DNA from: Azomonas tarimensis
GTDB lineage: Bacteria; Pseudomonadota; Gammaproteobacteria; Pseudomonadales; Pseudomonadaceae
NCBI RefSeq assembly: GCF_042648805.1
Contig: NZ_JBHRXZ010000017.1
Location: 124,001-188,000, forward strand
Length of the DNA stretch: 64,000 nt
Direction: 5' to 3'
Numbering within the stretch: the stretch's first letter is position 1; every line of letters starts with the position of its first letter. Under the pieces are notes generated by a model that had not been told where the DNA came from, did not search any database, and worked only from the letters and a program-made list of their open reading frames with translations. Both the position numbers and the translations under genes were made by a program. Shown here in pieces: positions 16,759 to 27,301 of this stretch.

Positions 16759-17343
16759 ATGGCCAAGCGTCAGAAACTGTCGACTCCGTTGCAACTGCTG
16801 GAGAAGCTTTCCGGCGACCTCCTGACCTATTTCGACAAGGCCTGCAGCCAGTCGCTGAAGGACGCCGAGAAGCTTTCGGCTCGGCTCGAAAAGGAGCGGG
16901 GCAGGATCCAGGGCAAGCTGCTCAAGGCGCACGACAAGCGCAAGTCCGCGCTGGACGAGGGCAAGCCGAAGGCGCTGAAACGGGCCGAACGCAAGCTTGG
17001 CGAACTGGAAGAATTGTTCGCCCTGGTGCAGGCGCGGCAGCACAGCCTGCTGGCGTACCTGGGCGAGCTCAAGGGCGATATCGAGCGCAGCCGGGCGCTG
17101 GCTGACGGAATTCGTGCCGTCGAGCGGGCGGCCGCAGAGGGGCGCCGTGAGCTGGACGAAGTCGGACGGCGAATCCTGCGCCCAGGCGAGTTGGCAGCCA
17201 CAGGCTCGGAGCCCGCGCCGCGCAAGCGTACTCGTCCTTCGCGGACTGGTGTGACGCCCAAGAGCAATGGGCTTTCCCGCGAACCCGAGCCTGCCCCCGC
17301 GACCTCAGCCGACAGCCCTGGCGGCGCTGCGCAAGCGAGCTAG
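16759..17343 (+). CDS. algP: AlgP-like protein, short form without KPAA repeats
   Basis: AlgP (AlgR3) is a histone-H1-like regulator in pseudomonads with an N-terminal helical domain and a long Lys-Pro-Ala-Ala repeat tail. This 194-residue protein keeps the N-terminal domain (TPLQLLEKLSGDLL, then a Lys/Glu-rich coiled coil to about residue 135). Only a short tail follows, with one basic patch (RKRTRPSRT) and a Pro/Ala/Ser end. I start at ATG 16759; ATG 16753 is also in frame. It directly follows algQ (25 bases), and its 3' end overlaps the opposite gene by 39 bases. Confidence 0.8.
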   Translation: MAKRQKLSTPLQLLEKLSGDLLTYFDKACSQSLKDAEKLSARLEKERGRIQGKLLKAHDKRKSALDEGKPKALKRAERKLGELEELFALVQARQHSLLAYLGELKGDIERSRALADGIRAVERAAAEGRRELDEVGRRILRPGELAATGSEPAPRKRTRPSRTGVTPKSNGLSREPEPAPATSADSPGGAAQAS

Positions 17344-17748
17344 CGCCTGGGGCTCGGCGACAAGCCGATCGAGCCAGGCTGATTCGCCTTTCCCGCTCGG
17401 CCAGGGCCGGGTGAGCCGCTCCAAACGTGCCAGAAGCACCCGTTCAGCTTCCAGTTCCAGTGATTTGAGGCGCTCGCGCAGCAGCGCCAGTTCGGCGTCG
17501 GCCTGGGCCGGCTCCTTCCAGGCCTGCCGGTGCTGGCGAAGTGGCCGGATCACTCGCTGCTGCCAGTCGTCCGCCAGGTCGATCAGTTCCTCCATTCGGG
17601 CGGAGTCGAAGCCGACCCCGCGTCGCTCCAGCCAGGCCCCGCAGAGCAGAATGCAGACGTCGGCTCCCCGAGCCTGTTGCTCCAGGCACAGGGCTTCGAT
17701 GCCAGGTTGCGCATAGCAGGCGCTGGCGAAGCGCCAGAGGTCGGTCAT
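17305..17748 (-). CDS. TIGR02444 family protein
   Basis: The 147-residue product starts MTDLWRFASACYAQPGIEALCLEQQ and includes GADVCILLCGAWLERRG, both typical of the uncharacterised TIGR02444 family of gammaproteobacteria. It is helical and cytosolic, with no catalytic motif that I can recognise. AGGAGAACCTC lies just before the chosen ATG; the reading frame extends 8 residues further upstream. Its 3' end overlaps algP by 39 bases tail to tail. Confidence 0.75.
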   Translation of the reverse strand: MTDLWRFASACYAQPGIEALCLEQQARGADVCILLCGAWLERRGVGFDSARMEELIDLADDWQQRVIRPLRQHRQAWKEPAQADAELALLRERLKSLELEAERVLLARLERLTRPWPSGKGESAWLDRLVAEPQALARLRSAARAVG

Positions 17749-17854
17749 GAGGTTCTCCTGATGCAGGCCCACCCGCAGCTGGCAGTGCCCGGGGCGGTTT
17801 TTTTCGTTGCGCTCGGGGTGGCCCGGCGGGCGGAACTGATAGACTCACCGACCT

Positions 17855-19770
<1,916 letters not shown>

Positions 19771-19774
<4 letters not shown>

Positions 19775-20367
19775 ACGCCATGCTCGAACAATGGGGGGCG
19801 CAGTTGCTGGTCGTGCTGCAGGTCCTGGTGATCATTTCGCTCGCCTTCGTGCTGTCGCGCCTTGTCAGTCGCTTCATGGCGCGCCTGGCCGCACGTTATC
19901 CGCTGCCGCAGGAACTCCTGTTGCCGGTGCGTGGCGGCTTGCACTGGTTGATCATCGGTGTCGCGCTGATCATGGTGCTCGAACGCTTCGGCATGTCGGC
20001 CACTGTGCTCTGGACCGCCTTTTCCGGTTTCGTCGCGGTGGCGGCGGTGGCCTTCTTCGCCATGTGGAGTGTGCTGTCCAATCTCCTGTGCGCGGTCTTC
20101 ATCTTCTCTGCGGGCCCCTTTCGTCTGGGGGATCGGGTGGAGCTCATCGAGAACGGCGAAAAGCCCGGGGTGAAGGGCAGGGTGCTGGACATCAACCTGC
20201 TCTACACCACCCTCGAAGAGCACCGCGAGTCGGGCGAAACGAACCTTGTGCACATTCCCAACAGCCTGTTCTTCCAGCGCATGGTGAGGCGTTGGAATGG
20301 CCAGGCAGGAGCGGCCGAACCCGCCTCGCGGGTTGTTGCCGAGCCCACTGACTCCCCCCTTGGATGA
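19771..20367 (+). CDS. Small MscS-family mechanosensitive channel protein
   Basis: The 198-residue protein has three hydrophobic helices followed by the MscS beta domain (GPFRLGDRVELIENGEKPGVKGRVLDINLLYTTLEE, in part). The pore-lining helix region FSGFVAVAAVAFFAMWSVLSN is glycine/alanine-rich as expected. It lacks the large C-terminal domain of E. coli MscS, so it belongs to a short subgroup. A role in osmotic stress release is inferred. The GTG start overlaps the ABC-F stop (GTGA). Confidence 0.8.
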
Positions 20368-20377
20368 GCGTTGCCTG

Positions 20378-20827
20378 ATGCGAGTCTGGATTGATAACGA
20401 CGCCTGCCCCCGTGGCGCCCGCGACCAAGTGATCAAGTTCGCCCTCAAGCGCAAGTTCGAGGTGGTGCTGGTGGCCGGGCAGAGCCAGGTCAAGCCGGCC
20501 TTTGCCTGCGTGCGGCTGATTGTCGTGCCTAGCGGGCCGGATGCCGCGGACGACTACCTGGTCGAGCACGCCGAGCCCGGCGAGCTGGTGATCTGCAGTG
20601 ATGTGCCGCTGGCCGACCGGCTGGTCAAGAAGGGCGTGGCTGCGCTGGACCCGCGCGGGCGCGAGTTCGACGAGCGCAACATGGGCGAGCGCCTGGCGGT
20701 GCGCAACCTGTTCACCGACCTGCGCGAGCAGGGGCAGGCCGGTGGTGGGCAGGCGGCTTATGGCGAGCGCGACCGCCAGGCCTTTGCCAACGCCCTGGAC
20801 CGATTGCTGACTAGGCTGTCGCGGTAG
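20378..20827 (+). CDS. YaiI/YqxD family protein (DUF188)
   Basis: The 149-residue product begins MRVWIDNDACPRGARDQVI, with the DACP motif that marks the DUF188 family. Later motifs are SGPDAADDYLVEHAEPGELVICSDVPLAD (in part) and LDPRGREFDERNMGERLAVRN. The conserved aspartates resemble PIN/NYN-type nucleases, but no activity is established. It begins 10 bases after the channel gene. Its 3' end overlaps the opposite MHYT gene by 17 bases. Confidence 0.85.
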   Translation: MRVWIDNDACPRGARDQVIKFALKRKFEVVLVAGQSQVKPAFACVRLIVVPSGPDAADDYLVEHAEPGELVICSDVPLADRLVKKGVAALDPRGREFDERNMGERLAVRNLFTDLREQGQAGGGQAAYGERDRQAFANALDRLLTRLSR

Positions 20828-22955
20828 CCTGCGGATCCAGCACGTTCAGCGCAGCGCGTTGCGCCAGCCAGTCGGTCAGCCCGTCAAGCGGCAGCGGCCG
20901 GCTGAACAGGTAGCCCTGGATCATGTCGCAGCCGTTTCCAGTGAGAAAGGTTTGCTGCGTCGGCTGCTCCACCCCCTCGGCGATCACCTTCAGATCCAGC
21001 TTGTGTGCCATGGCGATGATGGCGGCGGCGATCGCGCGATCATTGGCCTGGCTGTCCAGGTCGCGGACAAAGGATCGATCGACTTTCAGGGTGTCCACCG
21101 GCAGGCGGCTGAGGTAGGCCAGCGACGAGTATCCGGTGCCGAAGTCATCGATCGACAGCTTGACCCCTAGCGCGCGGATCGACTCGAGCACGGCGACGGC
21201 GGCGCTGAGGTTGTTCATCAGAGCGTTTTCGGTGATTTCCACCGTCAGCCGCTCCGCTGCCAGTGCGGTATCGGCGAGAATGTCGGCGATGGCGTCGGGA
21301 AGTCTGGGGTTACCGAGGTTCAGTGCAGAACAGTTCACCGCGACCCGCAGGCGCGGACGACCGAGCCGTTGCAAGTCCTGGCAGGCCCGCCGGGTGACCC
21401 AGCTGTCCAGTTCGGCGATGAAGCCGTACTGCTCGGCCAACTGGACGAAGCGCTCCGGGCTGATGGCGCCCAGGCGGGGATGCTGCCAGCGCGCCAGGGC
21501 TTCCAGGCTGACCACCTCGCCACTGTGGCAATCGATGATGGGCTGGTAGTGAATGCCCAACTGGTCTTCGTTCAACGCGCGCCGCAGATCCTGTTCGAGG
21601 GATAGGTCCTCGGCGGCGCGCATCTCCTGGCGGGGATCGAAGCGCAGGCTGCGGTTGCGGCCGCTGGCCTTGCACTGGCCCAGCGCCAGGCCGGCATGCT
21701 TGAAGAGATCGTCGAAGCCCTGTCCGTCTTCTGGAAACAGGCTGATGCCGACGCTGGCGGTCAGTTGCAGCCTGGCCCCGCTGACGGAGAAGGGCGGACG
21801 CAAATGGGCCAGGATCCGTTCGGCCAGCTGCTCGGCATGGTCACTGGTGTCGAGCAATGCCAGCACGCAGAACTCGTCGCCGGCAAAGCGCGCCAGGACG
21901 TCGCGGATACCGAGGGCGGCCCGGATTCGTTGGGCGACCTGTTGCAGGACTTCATCGCCGGCGCGATGGCCGAGGCTGTCGTTGACTCGCTTGAAGTTGT
22001 CCAGATCGATGAACAGCACCGCTACGCCCTGGCGGAGATGCTGGTGAGCCGCCAGCACCTGACCTACCACTTCGGTGAAGGCGCGACCGTTGAACAGGTT
22101 GGTCAGCGGGTCGTAGTGGGTGATGGCATCGAGGCGCTGTTCCACCTCGTTGAGCATGGCACGCTGCTGGCTGAAGCGTTGCTCGGCCCAACTGGCGACA
22201 ACACCTGCAACAAGCACCAGCAGGGCGATCAGGCCGATCGCCACCCCCATGGCCAGCTGCTCGCCGTCCTGGTGCAGGTGGTCGGCAAGCAGGTTGGCCT
22301 GGTCGGCCGGTACGGCCAGGGTCATGGCGTGCATGCCGGTAAAATGCATGGAGCAGATGGCGGCGCCCATGGCCAGGCTGCAGACGAGCCGTTGCCAGTG
22401 CAGGTCCGGTCGGTTGCGATAATGCATCGATAGCGCCAGCGCCGCCAGCGACGCGGCAATGGCGATCAACACCGAGGCGGCGACGCCGGTCGGGTCGTAG
22501 AACGCCTGGGCTTGCGAGCGCATCGCGGCCATGCCGATGTAGTGCATGCCGGCGATGCCGAGCCCGGCCACCAGCGAGCCGCCGAGGTATTGCCGACCAC
22601 TGAGCCGCTCGCGACCCAGCAGCCTCATCAGCAGCCAGGACGCGGCGATCGCGACCGCCAGGGAAAAGCCGGTAATACCGGGGCTGTAGCGGATCGGCAG
22701 GCTGGTCTCCAGCGCCAGCATGGCGATGAAGTGCATCGACCAGATCCCCCCGCCCAGGCTCAGCACGCCCACGGCACGCCACAACGCGCGACTGGCGCTG
22801 CTGCGACTGACGCTGATGCGGTGGGCCATCGCCAGGGCGGTGAAGCCGGCGGTCGAGGCGATGAGAAAGGACAACAGCACCAGACCGGCGCCATGACTAC
22901 TGTGGATGGAGAGATAGTCCGCCGGCATGTCGGACATAAAAAGCGGTAACAGCAT
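20811..22955 (-). CDS. MHYT-GGDEF-EAL c-di-GMP protein, MucR-type architecture
   Basis: This 714-residue membrane protein starts with an MHYT sensor of about seven helices (1-250) bearing SMHFIAM, GMHYIGM and SMHFTGMHAM, thought to bind metal and sense diatomic gases. A GGDEF domain follows with AGDEF in place of GGDEF. An EAL domain keeps EALARW, ENALMNN, DDFGTGYSS and AEGVE. The RxxD inhibitory site is absent. P. aeruginosa MucR (alginate) and NbdA (dispersal) share this layout; I cannot tell which is nearer. An internal ATG at 22934 is an alternative start. It converges on the DUF188 gene. Confidence 0.88.
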   Translation of the reverse strand: MLLPLFMSDMPADYLSIHSSHGAGLVLLSFLIASTAGFTALAMAHRISVSRSSASRALWRAVGVLSLGGGIWSMHFIAMLALETSLPIRYSPGITGFSLAVAIAASWLLMRLLGRERLSGRQYLGGSLVAGLGIAGMHYIGMAAMRSQAQAFYDPTGVAASVLIAIAASLAALALSMHYRNRPDLHWQRLVCSLAMGAAICSMHFTGMHAMTLAVPADQANLLADHLHQDGEQLAMGVAIGLIALLVLVAGVVASWAEQRFSQQRAMLNEVEQRLDAITHYDPLTNLFNGRAFTEVVGQVLAAHQHLRQGVAVLFIDLDNFKRVNDSLGHRAGDEVLQQVAQRIRAALGIRDVLARFAGDEFCVLALLDTSDHAEQLAERILAHLRPPFSVSGARLQLTASVGISLFPEDGQGFDDLFKHAGLALGQCKASGRNRSLRFDPRQEMRAAEDLSLEQDLRRALNEDQLGIHYQPIIDCHSGEVVSLEALARWQHPRLGAISPERFVQLAEQYGFIAELDSWVTRRACQDLQRLGRPRLRVAVNCSALNLGNPRLPDAIADILADTALAAERLTVEITENALMNNLSAAVAVLESIRALGVKLSIDDFGTGYSSLAYLSRLPVDTLKVDRSFVRDLDSQANDRAIAAAIIAMAHKLDLKVIAEGVEQPTQQTFLTGNGCDMIQGYLFSRPLPLDGLTDWLAQRAALNVLDPQATATA

Positions 22956-23089
22956 GGTCGCGCTCGGGAGGGGCTTTTGCCTGGTCGATCAGGTCCAGGA
23001 AGACGGCGCAGTGTACGAAGGGGCAAGGCAATAACCAAGCCCCCGCACGGTTGATCGATCGGCCAGGATGCCGCCTGCAGGCCTGGCCG

Positions 23090-23755
23090 TCAGCGGGCCT
23101 CGGTCATCTCCAGCACCTGGTCTACGAGCTTGTTGATGCCCGCGGCGGCCTCGCTGATCGTCTGCGCCAGCATGTAGGCCGGGGTAGTGACAAGCTTGTG
23201 CTTGTGGTCCACCACGATGTCGTCCACCGCGCAGGCTTGGTGCTCGGCGCCCATCTGCCGAACCGCCGCGGCGGCATCGGCCTCGTCGCTGCCAAGGGTG
23301 AGGGTCACGCCGGTTCCGAAGATATGGGTGGCCATGGTCGGCGCGATGCACATCAGGCCGATCGGCTTGCCGGCCTGGGCGAATGCCTGGGTGAGCGCCA
23401 GTACCTCGGGATTGACCTGGCAGTCGGGGCCCTGGGTAGCGAAGTTGCAGAGGTTTTTCGCAGCGCCGAAGCCGCCGGGCAGGATCAGGGCGTCGAAATC
23501 CTCGGCACGGGCTTGCGCCAGCGGCTTGATCTCGCCACGGGCCAGGCGCGCTGCCTCGATCAGGACGCTGCGGCGTTCGGGCATTTCTTCGCCGGTGAGG
23601 TGGTTGATGACGTGCATCTGCTCGATCTCGGGCGCAAAGCACTGGACCTTGGCGCCGCGCTGGTCGAGTCGCAACAGGGTGACGACGCTTTCGTAGATTT
23701 CCGAGCCGTCATAGACGCCGCAGCCGGACAGTATCACAGCGACTTTCTTGTTCAT
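23090..23755 (-). CDS. elbB: ElbB-type glyoxalase III family protein (isoprenoid-linked)
   Basis: The 221-residue protein starts MNKKVAVILSGCGVYDGSEI and has the class I glutamine amidotransferase-like/DJ-1 fold, with LILPGGFGAAKNLCNFA and GLMCIAP carrying the elbow cysteine. ElbB (SCRP-27A) has glyoxalase activity in E. coli and was linked to isoprenoid synthesis. The start at 23755 follows AGGAG at a good distance; the longer reading frame upstream has no such site. The 134 bases to the divergent MHYT gene contain no other feature that I see. Confidence 0.9.
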   Translation of the reverse strand: MNKKVAVILSGCGVYDGSEIYESVVTLLRLDQRGAKVQCFAPEIEQMHVINHLTGEEMPERRSVLIEAARLARGEIKPLAQARAEDFDALILPGGFGAAKNLCNFATQGPDCQVNPEVLALTQAFAQAGKPIGLMCIAPTMATHIFGTGVTLTLGSDEADAAAAVRQMGAEHQACAVDDIVVDHKHKLVTTPAYMLAQTISEAAAGINKLVDQVLEMTEAR

Positions 23756-23990
23756 GGGATGGCTCCTGCTCGAGTTGGGACGGATGATCATGCTACTGCC
23801 TGCTCCGTCGCAGGTTAAGCGTGGTGTCTGTGGTATTGGATACCCTGGCACAGCGAGCGTTCGCCCGGCACTGGCACACCGGTGCGCCGCTGGAGACAAT
23901 GGTCGCCTGGGCCGGCGGGTGTCATCATGGGGTCATCTGCCAGCGGTATCACTGTCCCACTCGCCCGTGCGCCGGGCCTGGAGTCCTGTC

Positions 23991-25004
23991 TTGAGTCTTG
24001 TTTCTGCCCACCGGCTGTTTCCCGGCACCCGCCTGCGCCGCAACCGCCGCGATGATTTTTCCCGTCGCCTGGTCCGCGAGACGACCCTCAGCGTGGATGA
24101 CCTGATCCTGCCGGTGTTTGTCCTCGAAGGGGAGGATCGCCGCGAAGAAGTGGCCTCGATGCCGGGGGTCGAGCGGCTGTCGATCGACCTGCTGCTGGCC
24201 GAGGCCGAGGAGCTGGTGGCGCTGGGTATCCCGGCCGTGGCGCTGTTTCCGGTCACCCCGGCGGACAAGAAGTCGCAGGACGCCGCCGAGGCGTGGAATC
24301 CGGACGGCCTGGCGCAGCGTGCCACCCGTGCCCTGCGCGAACGCTTCCCCGAGCTGGGCGTCATCACCGACGTGGCCCTGGATCCCTTCACCACGCATGG
24401 CCAGGACGGCATCATCGACGCGGAGGGCTACGTGCTGAACGACGTTACCGTGGATGCGCTGGTACGCCAGGCGTTGTCCCACGCCGACGCCGGGGCGCAG
24501 GTCGTGGCGCCCTCGGACATGATGGACGGCCGCGTCCAGGCGATCCGCGAGGCGCTCGAGCTGGCCGGGCATGTCAACGTACGCATCATGGCCTATTCGG
24601 CCAAGTACGCCAGTGCCTACTACGGGCCGTTCCGCGATGCCGTGGGGTCGGCCGGCAATCTGGGCAAGAGCAACAAGAACAGCTACCAGATGGATCCGGC
24701 CAATGGCGACGAGGCGCTGCACGAGGTGGCTGCCGATCTGGCCGAAGGTGCCGACATGGTGATGGTAAAGCCGGGCATGCCGTACCTGGACATCCTCTGG
24801 CGGGTCAAGGAGGCCTACCGGGTGCCGACCTTCGTCTATCAGGTCAGCGGCGAATATGCCATGCACACTGCGGCGATACAGAACGGCTGGCTAAGCGAGG
24901 CGGTGATCCTCGAGTCGCTCACGGCGTTCAAGCGGGCCGGGGCCGACGGCATCCTGACCTACTTTGCCAAGCGGGCCGCACAACAACTCAAGAAGGGCCA
25001 ATGA
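23991..25004 (+). CDS. hemB: Delta-aminolevulinic acid dehydratase (porphobilinogen synthase)
   Basis: HemB condenses two 5-aminolevulinate molecules to porphobilinogen, upstream of hemC. The 337-residue enzyme keeps the metal/active-site region ITDVALDPFTTHGQDG. Aspartates replace the zinc cysteines, as in the magnesium-type enzymes of pseudomonads. The Schiff-base lysines lie in MAYSAKYAS and MVKPGMPYLD. I start at TTG 23991, since the family N-terminus (PGTRLRRNRRDDFSRRLVRE) begins just after and GGAG lies upstream. It is 6 bases before ppk and probably co-transcribed. Confidence 0.95.
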   Translation: MSLVSAHRLFPGTRLRRNRRDDFSRRLVRETTLSVDDLILPVFVLEGEDRREEVASMPGVERLSIDLLLAEAEELVALGIPAVALFPVTPADKKSQDAAEAWNPDGLAQRATRALRERFPELGVITDVALDPFTTHGQDGIIDAEGYVLNDVTVDALVRQALSHADAGAQVVAPSDMMDGRVQAIREALELAGHVNVRIMAYSAKYASAYYGPFRDAVGSAGNLGKSNKNSYQMDPANGDEALHEVAADLAEGADMVMVKPGMPYLDILWRVKEAYRVPTFVYQVSGEYAMHTAAIQNGWLSEAVILESLTAFKRAGADGILTYFAKRAAQQLKKGQ

Positions 25005-25010
25005 CGACTC

Positions 25011-27224
25011 ATGAGTGACGAAGCTTCCAGCACCTCGGTTGACGAGCTGGCACCCCTGGTGCCACCAGCGCCCGAGCAGGACCTGAACGATGCCGTCGAG
25101 GCGATTCCGGTGGCCAGCCTTCCGGTGCCGGCCGTGCCGATCCCTGGGCTGGACGACAACAGCCTGTACATCCACCGCGAACTGTCGCAGCTACAGTTCA
25201 ACATTCGCGTGCTGGAACAGGCCCTGGACGAGTCCTATCCGCTGCTGGAACGACTGAAATTCCTGCTGATCTTTTCCAGTAACCTGGACGAATTCTTCGA
25301 GATCCGCGTGGCGGGGCTGAAGAAGCTCATCACTTTCGCCCGTGAGCAGGCCGGTCCCGACGGGCTGCTGCCGCATCAGGCCCTGGCGCAGATTTCCGAG
25401 CTGGTGCATGAGCAAGTGGCCCGGCAGTATTCGATCCTCAACGACGTGCTGCTGCCGGAGCTGGAAAAGCAGCAGATCCGTTTTATCCGTCGTCGGCACT
25501 GGACCACCAAGCTCAAGACCTGGGTGCGCCGCTACTTCCGCGACGAGATCGCGCCGATCATGACCCCTATCGGTCTCGACCCGACCCACCCCTTTCCGCT
25601 GCTGGTGAACAAGAGCCTGAACTTCATCGTCGAGCTGGAAGGCGTGGACGCCTTCGGTCGCGACTCGGGCCTGGCGATCATCCCCGCGCCGCGCTTGCTG
25701 CCGCGCATCATCCGAGTGCCGGAGGAGGTCTGCGGAAGCGGCGACAACTTCGTCTTCCTGTCCTCGATGATCCATGCCCATGCCGATGACCTGTTCCACG
25801 GCATGCGCGTCAAGGGTTGCTATCAGTTCCGCCTGACCCGCAACGCCGACCTGGCGGTGGACGCCGAGGATGTCGAGGACCTCGCGCGGGCGCTGCGCGG
25901 CGAGCTTTTCTCGCGCCGCTACGGCGATGCGGTACGGCTGGAGGTGGCCGACAACTGCCCGCCGCACCTCACTGACCAGTTGCTGCTGCAGTTCGGCCTG
26001 GCCGAGTCCGAGCTGTATCGGGTGCATGGACCAGTCAACCTGATCCGCCTGTTCAGCGTGACCGGGCTGGAAAGCCATCCCGAACTGCAATATCAACCGT
26101 TCACGCCGACTATCCCGCGGCTGCTGCAGAACAGCGAGAACATCTTCAACGTCATCGCTCGCCAGGACATCCTGCTGCTGCACCCCTACGAATCCTTCAC
26201 GCCTGTGGTGGACATGCTGCGCCAGGCAGCCAAGGACCCGGCCGTGGTGGCGATCAAGCAGACCCTCTACCGCAGCGGCGCCAATTCGGAGATCGTCGAT
26301 GCGCTGGTGGAGGCCGCGCGTAACGGCAAGGAAGTGACCGCCGTGGTGGAGCTGCGCGCGCGCTTCGACGAGGAATCCAACCTGGCGCTGGCCAGCCGCC
26401 TGCAGCAGGCCGGTGCGGTGGTGATCTACGGGGTCGTGGGATACAAGACCCACGCCAAGATGATGCTGGTACTGCGCCGCGAGCAGGGCGACTTCGTGCG
26501 CTACGCCCATTTGGGTACGGGCAACTATCACGCGGGCAATGCGCGGCTCTACACCGACTACAGCCTGCTGACCTCCGACGAGGCGCTGTGCGAGGACGTG
26601 GCCAAGCTGTTCAGCCAGTTGATTGGCATGGGCAAGACCATGCGCATGAAGAAACTGCTGCACGCGCCCTTCACGTTGAAGAAGGGCATCCTCGACCTGA
26701 TCGCGCAGGAGAGCCAGCACGCCCATGACGGCAAGCCGGCGCACATCATCGCCAAGTTCAATTCGCTGACCGATCCAAAGATCATCCGCGCGCTGTACAA
26801 GGCCAGCCAGAGTGGCGTGCGCATAGACCTTATCGTGCGTGGCATGTGCTGCCTCCGACCGGGCATTCCCGGTGTGTCGCACAACATCCATGTGCGTTCG
26901 ATCATCGGACGCTTCCTCGAGCACAGCCGGGTTTACTACTTCCTCAACGACGGGGACGAAAAGCTCTATCTGTCCAGCGCCGACTGGATGGAGCGCAACC
27001 TCGACAAGCGCGTCGAGACCTCCTTCCCGTTGGAGGGCAAGAAGATGCTGACCCGGGTGAAAAAGGAGCTCGAGGCCTACCTCACCGACAATACTCAGAG
27101 CTGGGTGCTGCAGTCCGATGGCAGCTACCTGCGCAACAGTCCCATCGGCAACCAGAATGCCCGCAACGCCCAGGCGACCATGCTCGAGCGGCTGACCACG
27201 GCGAACATGAGGGTGCGCGGCTAA
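25011..27224 (+). CDS. ppk: Polyphosphate kinase 1
   Basis: PPK1 makes inorganic polyphosphate from ATP reversibly. The 737-residue protein has a longer N-terminal extension than E. coli PPK (about 40 residues rich in Ala/Pro/Val), then N-domain NSLYIHRELSQLQFNIRVLE. The catalytic phospholipase D-like halves carry the phosphohistidine in YKTHAKMMLV and the second histidine in FLEHSRVYYF. It follows hemB closely and converges with ppx, the enzyme of the opposite reaction. The 77-base gap between their ends has no clear terminator. Confidence 0.97.
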   Translation: MSDEASSTSVDELAPLVPPAPEQDLNDAVEAIPVASLPVPAVPIPGLDDNSLYIHRELSQLQFNIRVLEQALDESYPLLERLKFLLIFSSNLDEFFEIRVAGLKKLITFAREQAGPDGLLPHQALAQISELVHEQVARQYSILNDVLLPELEKQQIRFIRRRHWTTKLKTWVRRYFRDEIAPIMTPIGLDPTHPFPLLVNKSLNFIVELEGVDAFGRDSGLAIIPAPRLLPRIIRVPEEVCGSGDNFVFLSSMIHAHADDLFHGMRVKGCYQFRLTRNADLAVDAEDVEDLARALRGELFSRRYGDAVRLEVADNCPPHLTDQLLLQFGLAESELYRVHGPVNLIRLFSVTGLESHPELQYQPFTPTIPRLLQNSENIFNVIARQDILLLHPYESFTPVVDMLRQAAKDPAVVAIKQTLYRSGANSEIVDALVEAARNGKEVTAVVELRARFDEESNLALASRLQQAGAVVIYGVVGYKTHAKMMLVLRREQGDFVRYAHLGTGNYHAGNARLYTDYSLLTSDEALCEDVAKLFSQLIGMGKTMRMKKLLHAPFTLKKGILDLIAQESQHAHDGKPAHIIAKFNSLTDPKIIRALYKASQSGVRIDLIVRGMCCLRPGIPGVSHNIHVRSIIGRFLEHSRVYYFLNDGDEKLYLSSADWMERNLDKRVETSFPLEGKKMLTRVKKELEAYLTDNTQSWVLQSDGSYLRNSPIGNQNARNAQATMLERLTTANMRVRG

Positions 27225-27301
27225 GCCGGGCCTCTGGAGGCGAGCGGAGCGAAATGCCGCGCGCCATGGCTGAGGCGCTGCAATCGCTGTTCTTGCCGCC
27301 G

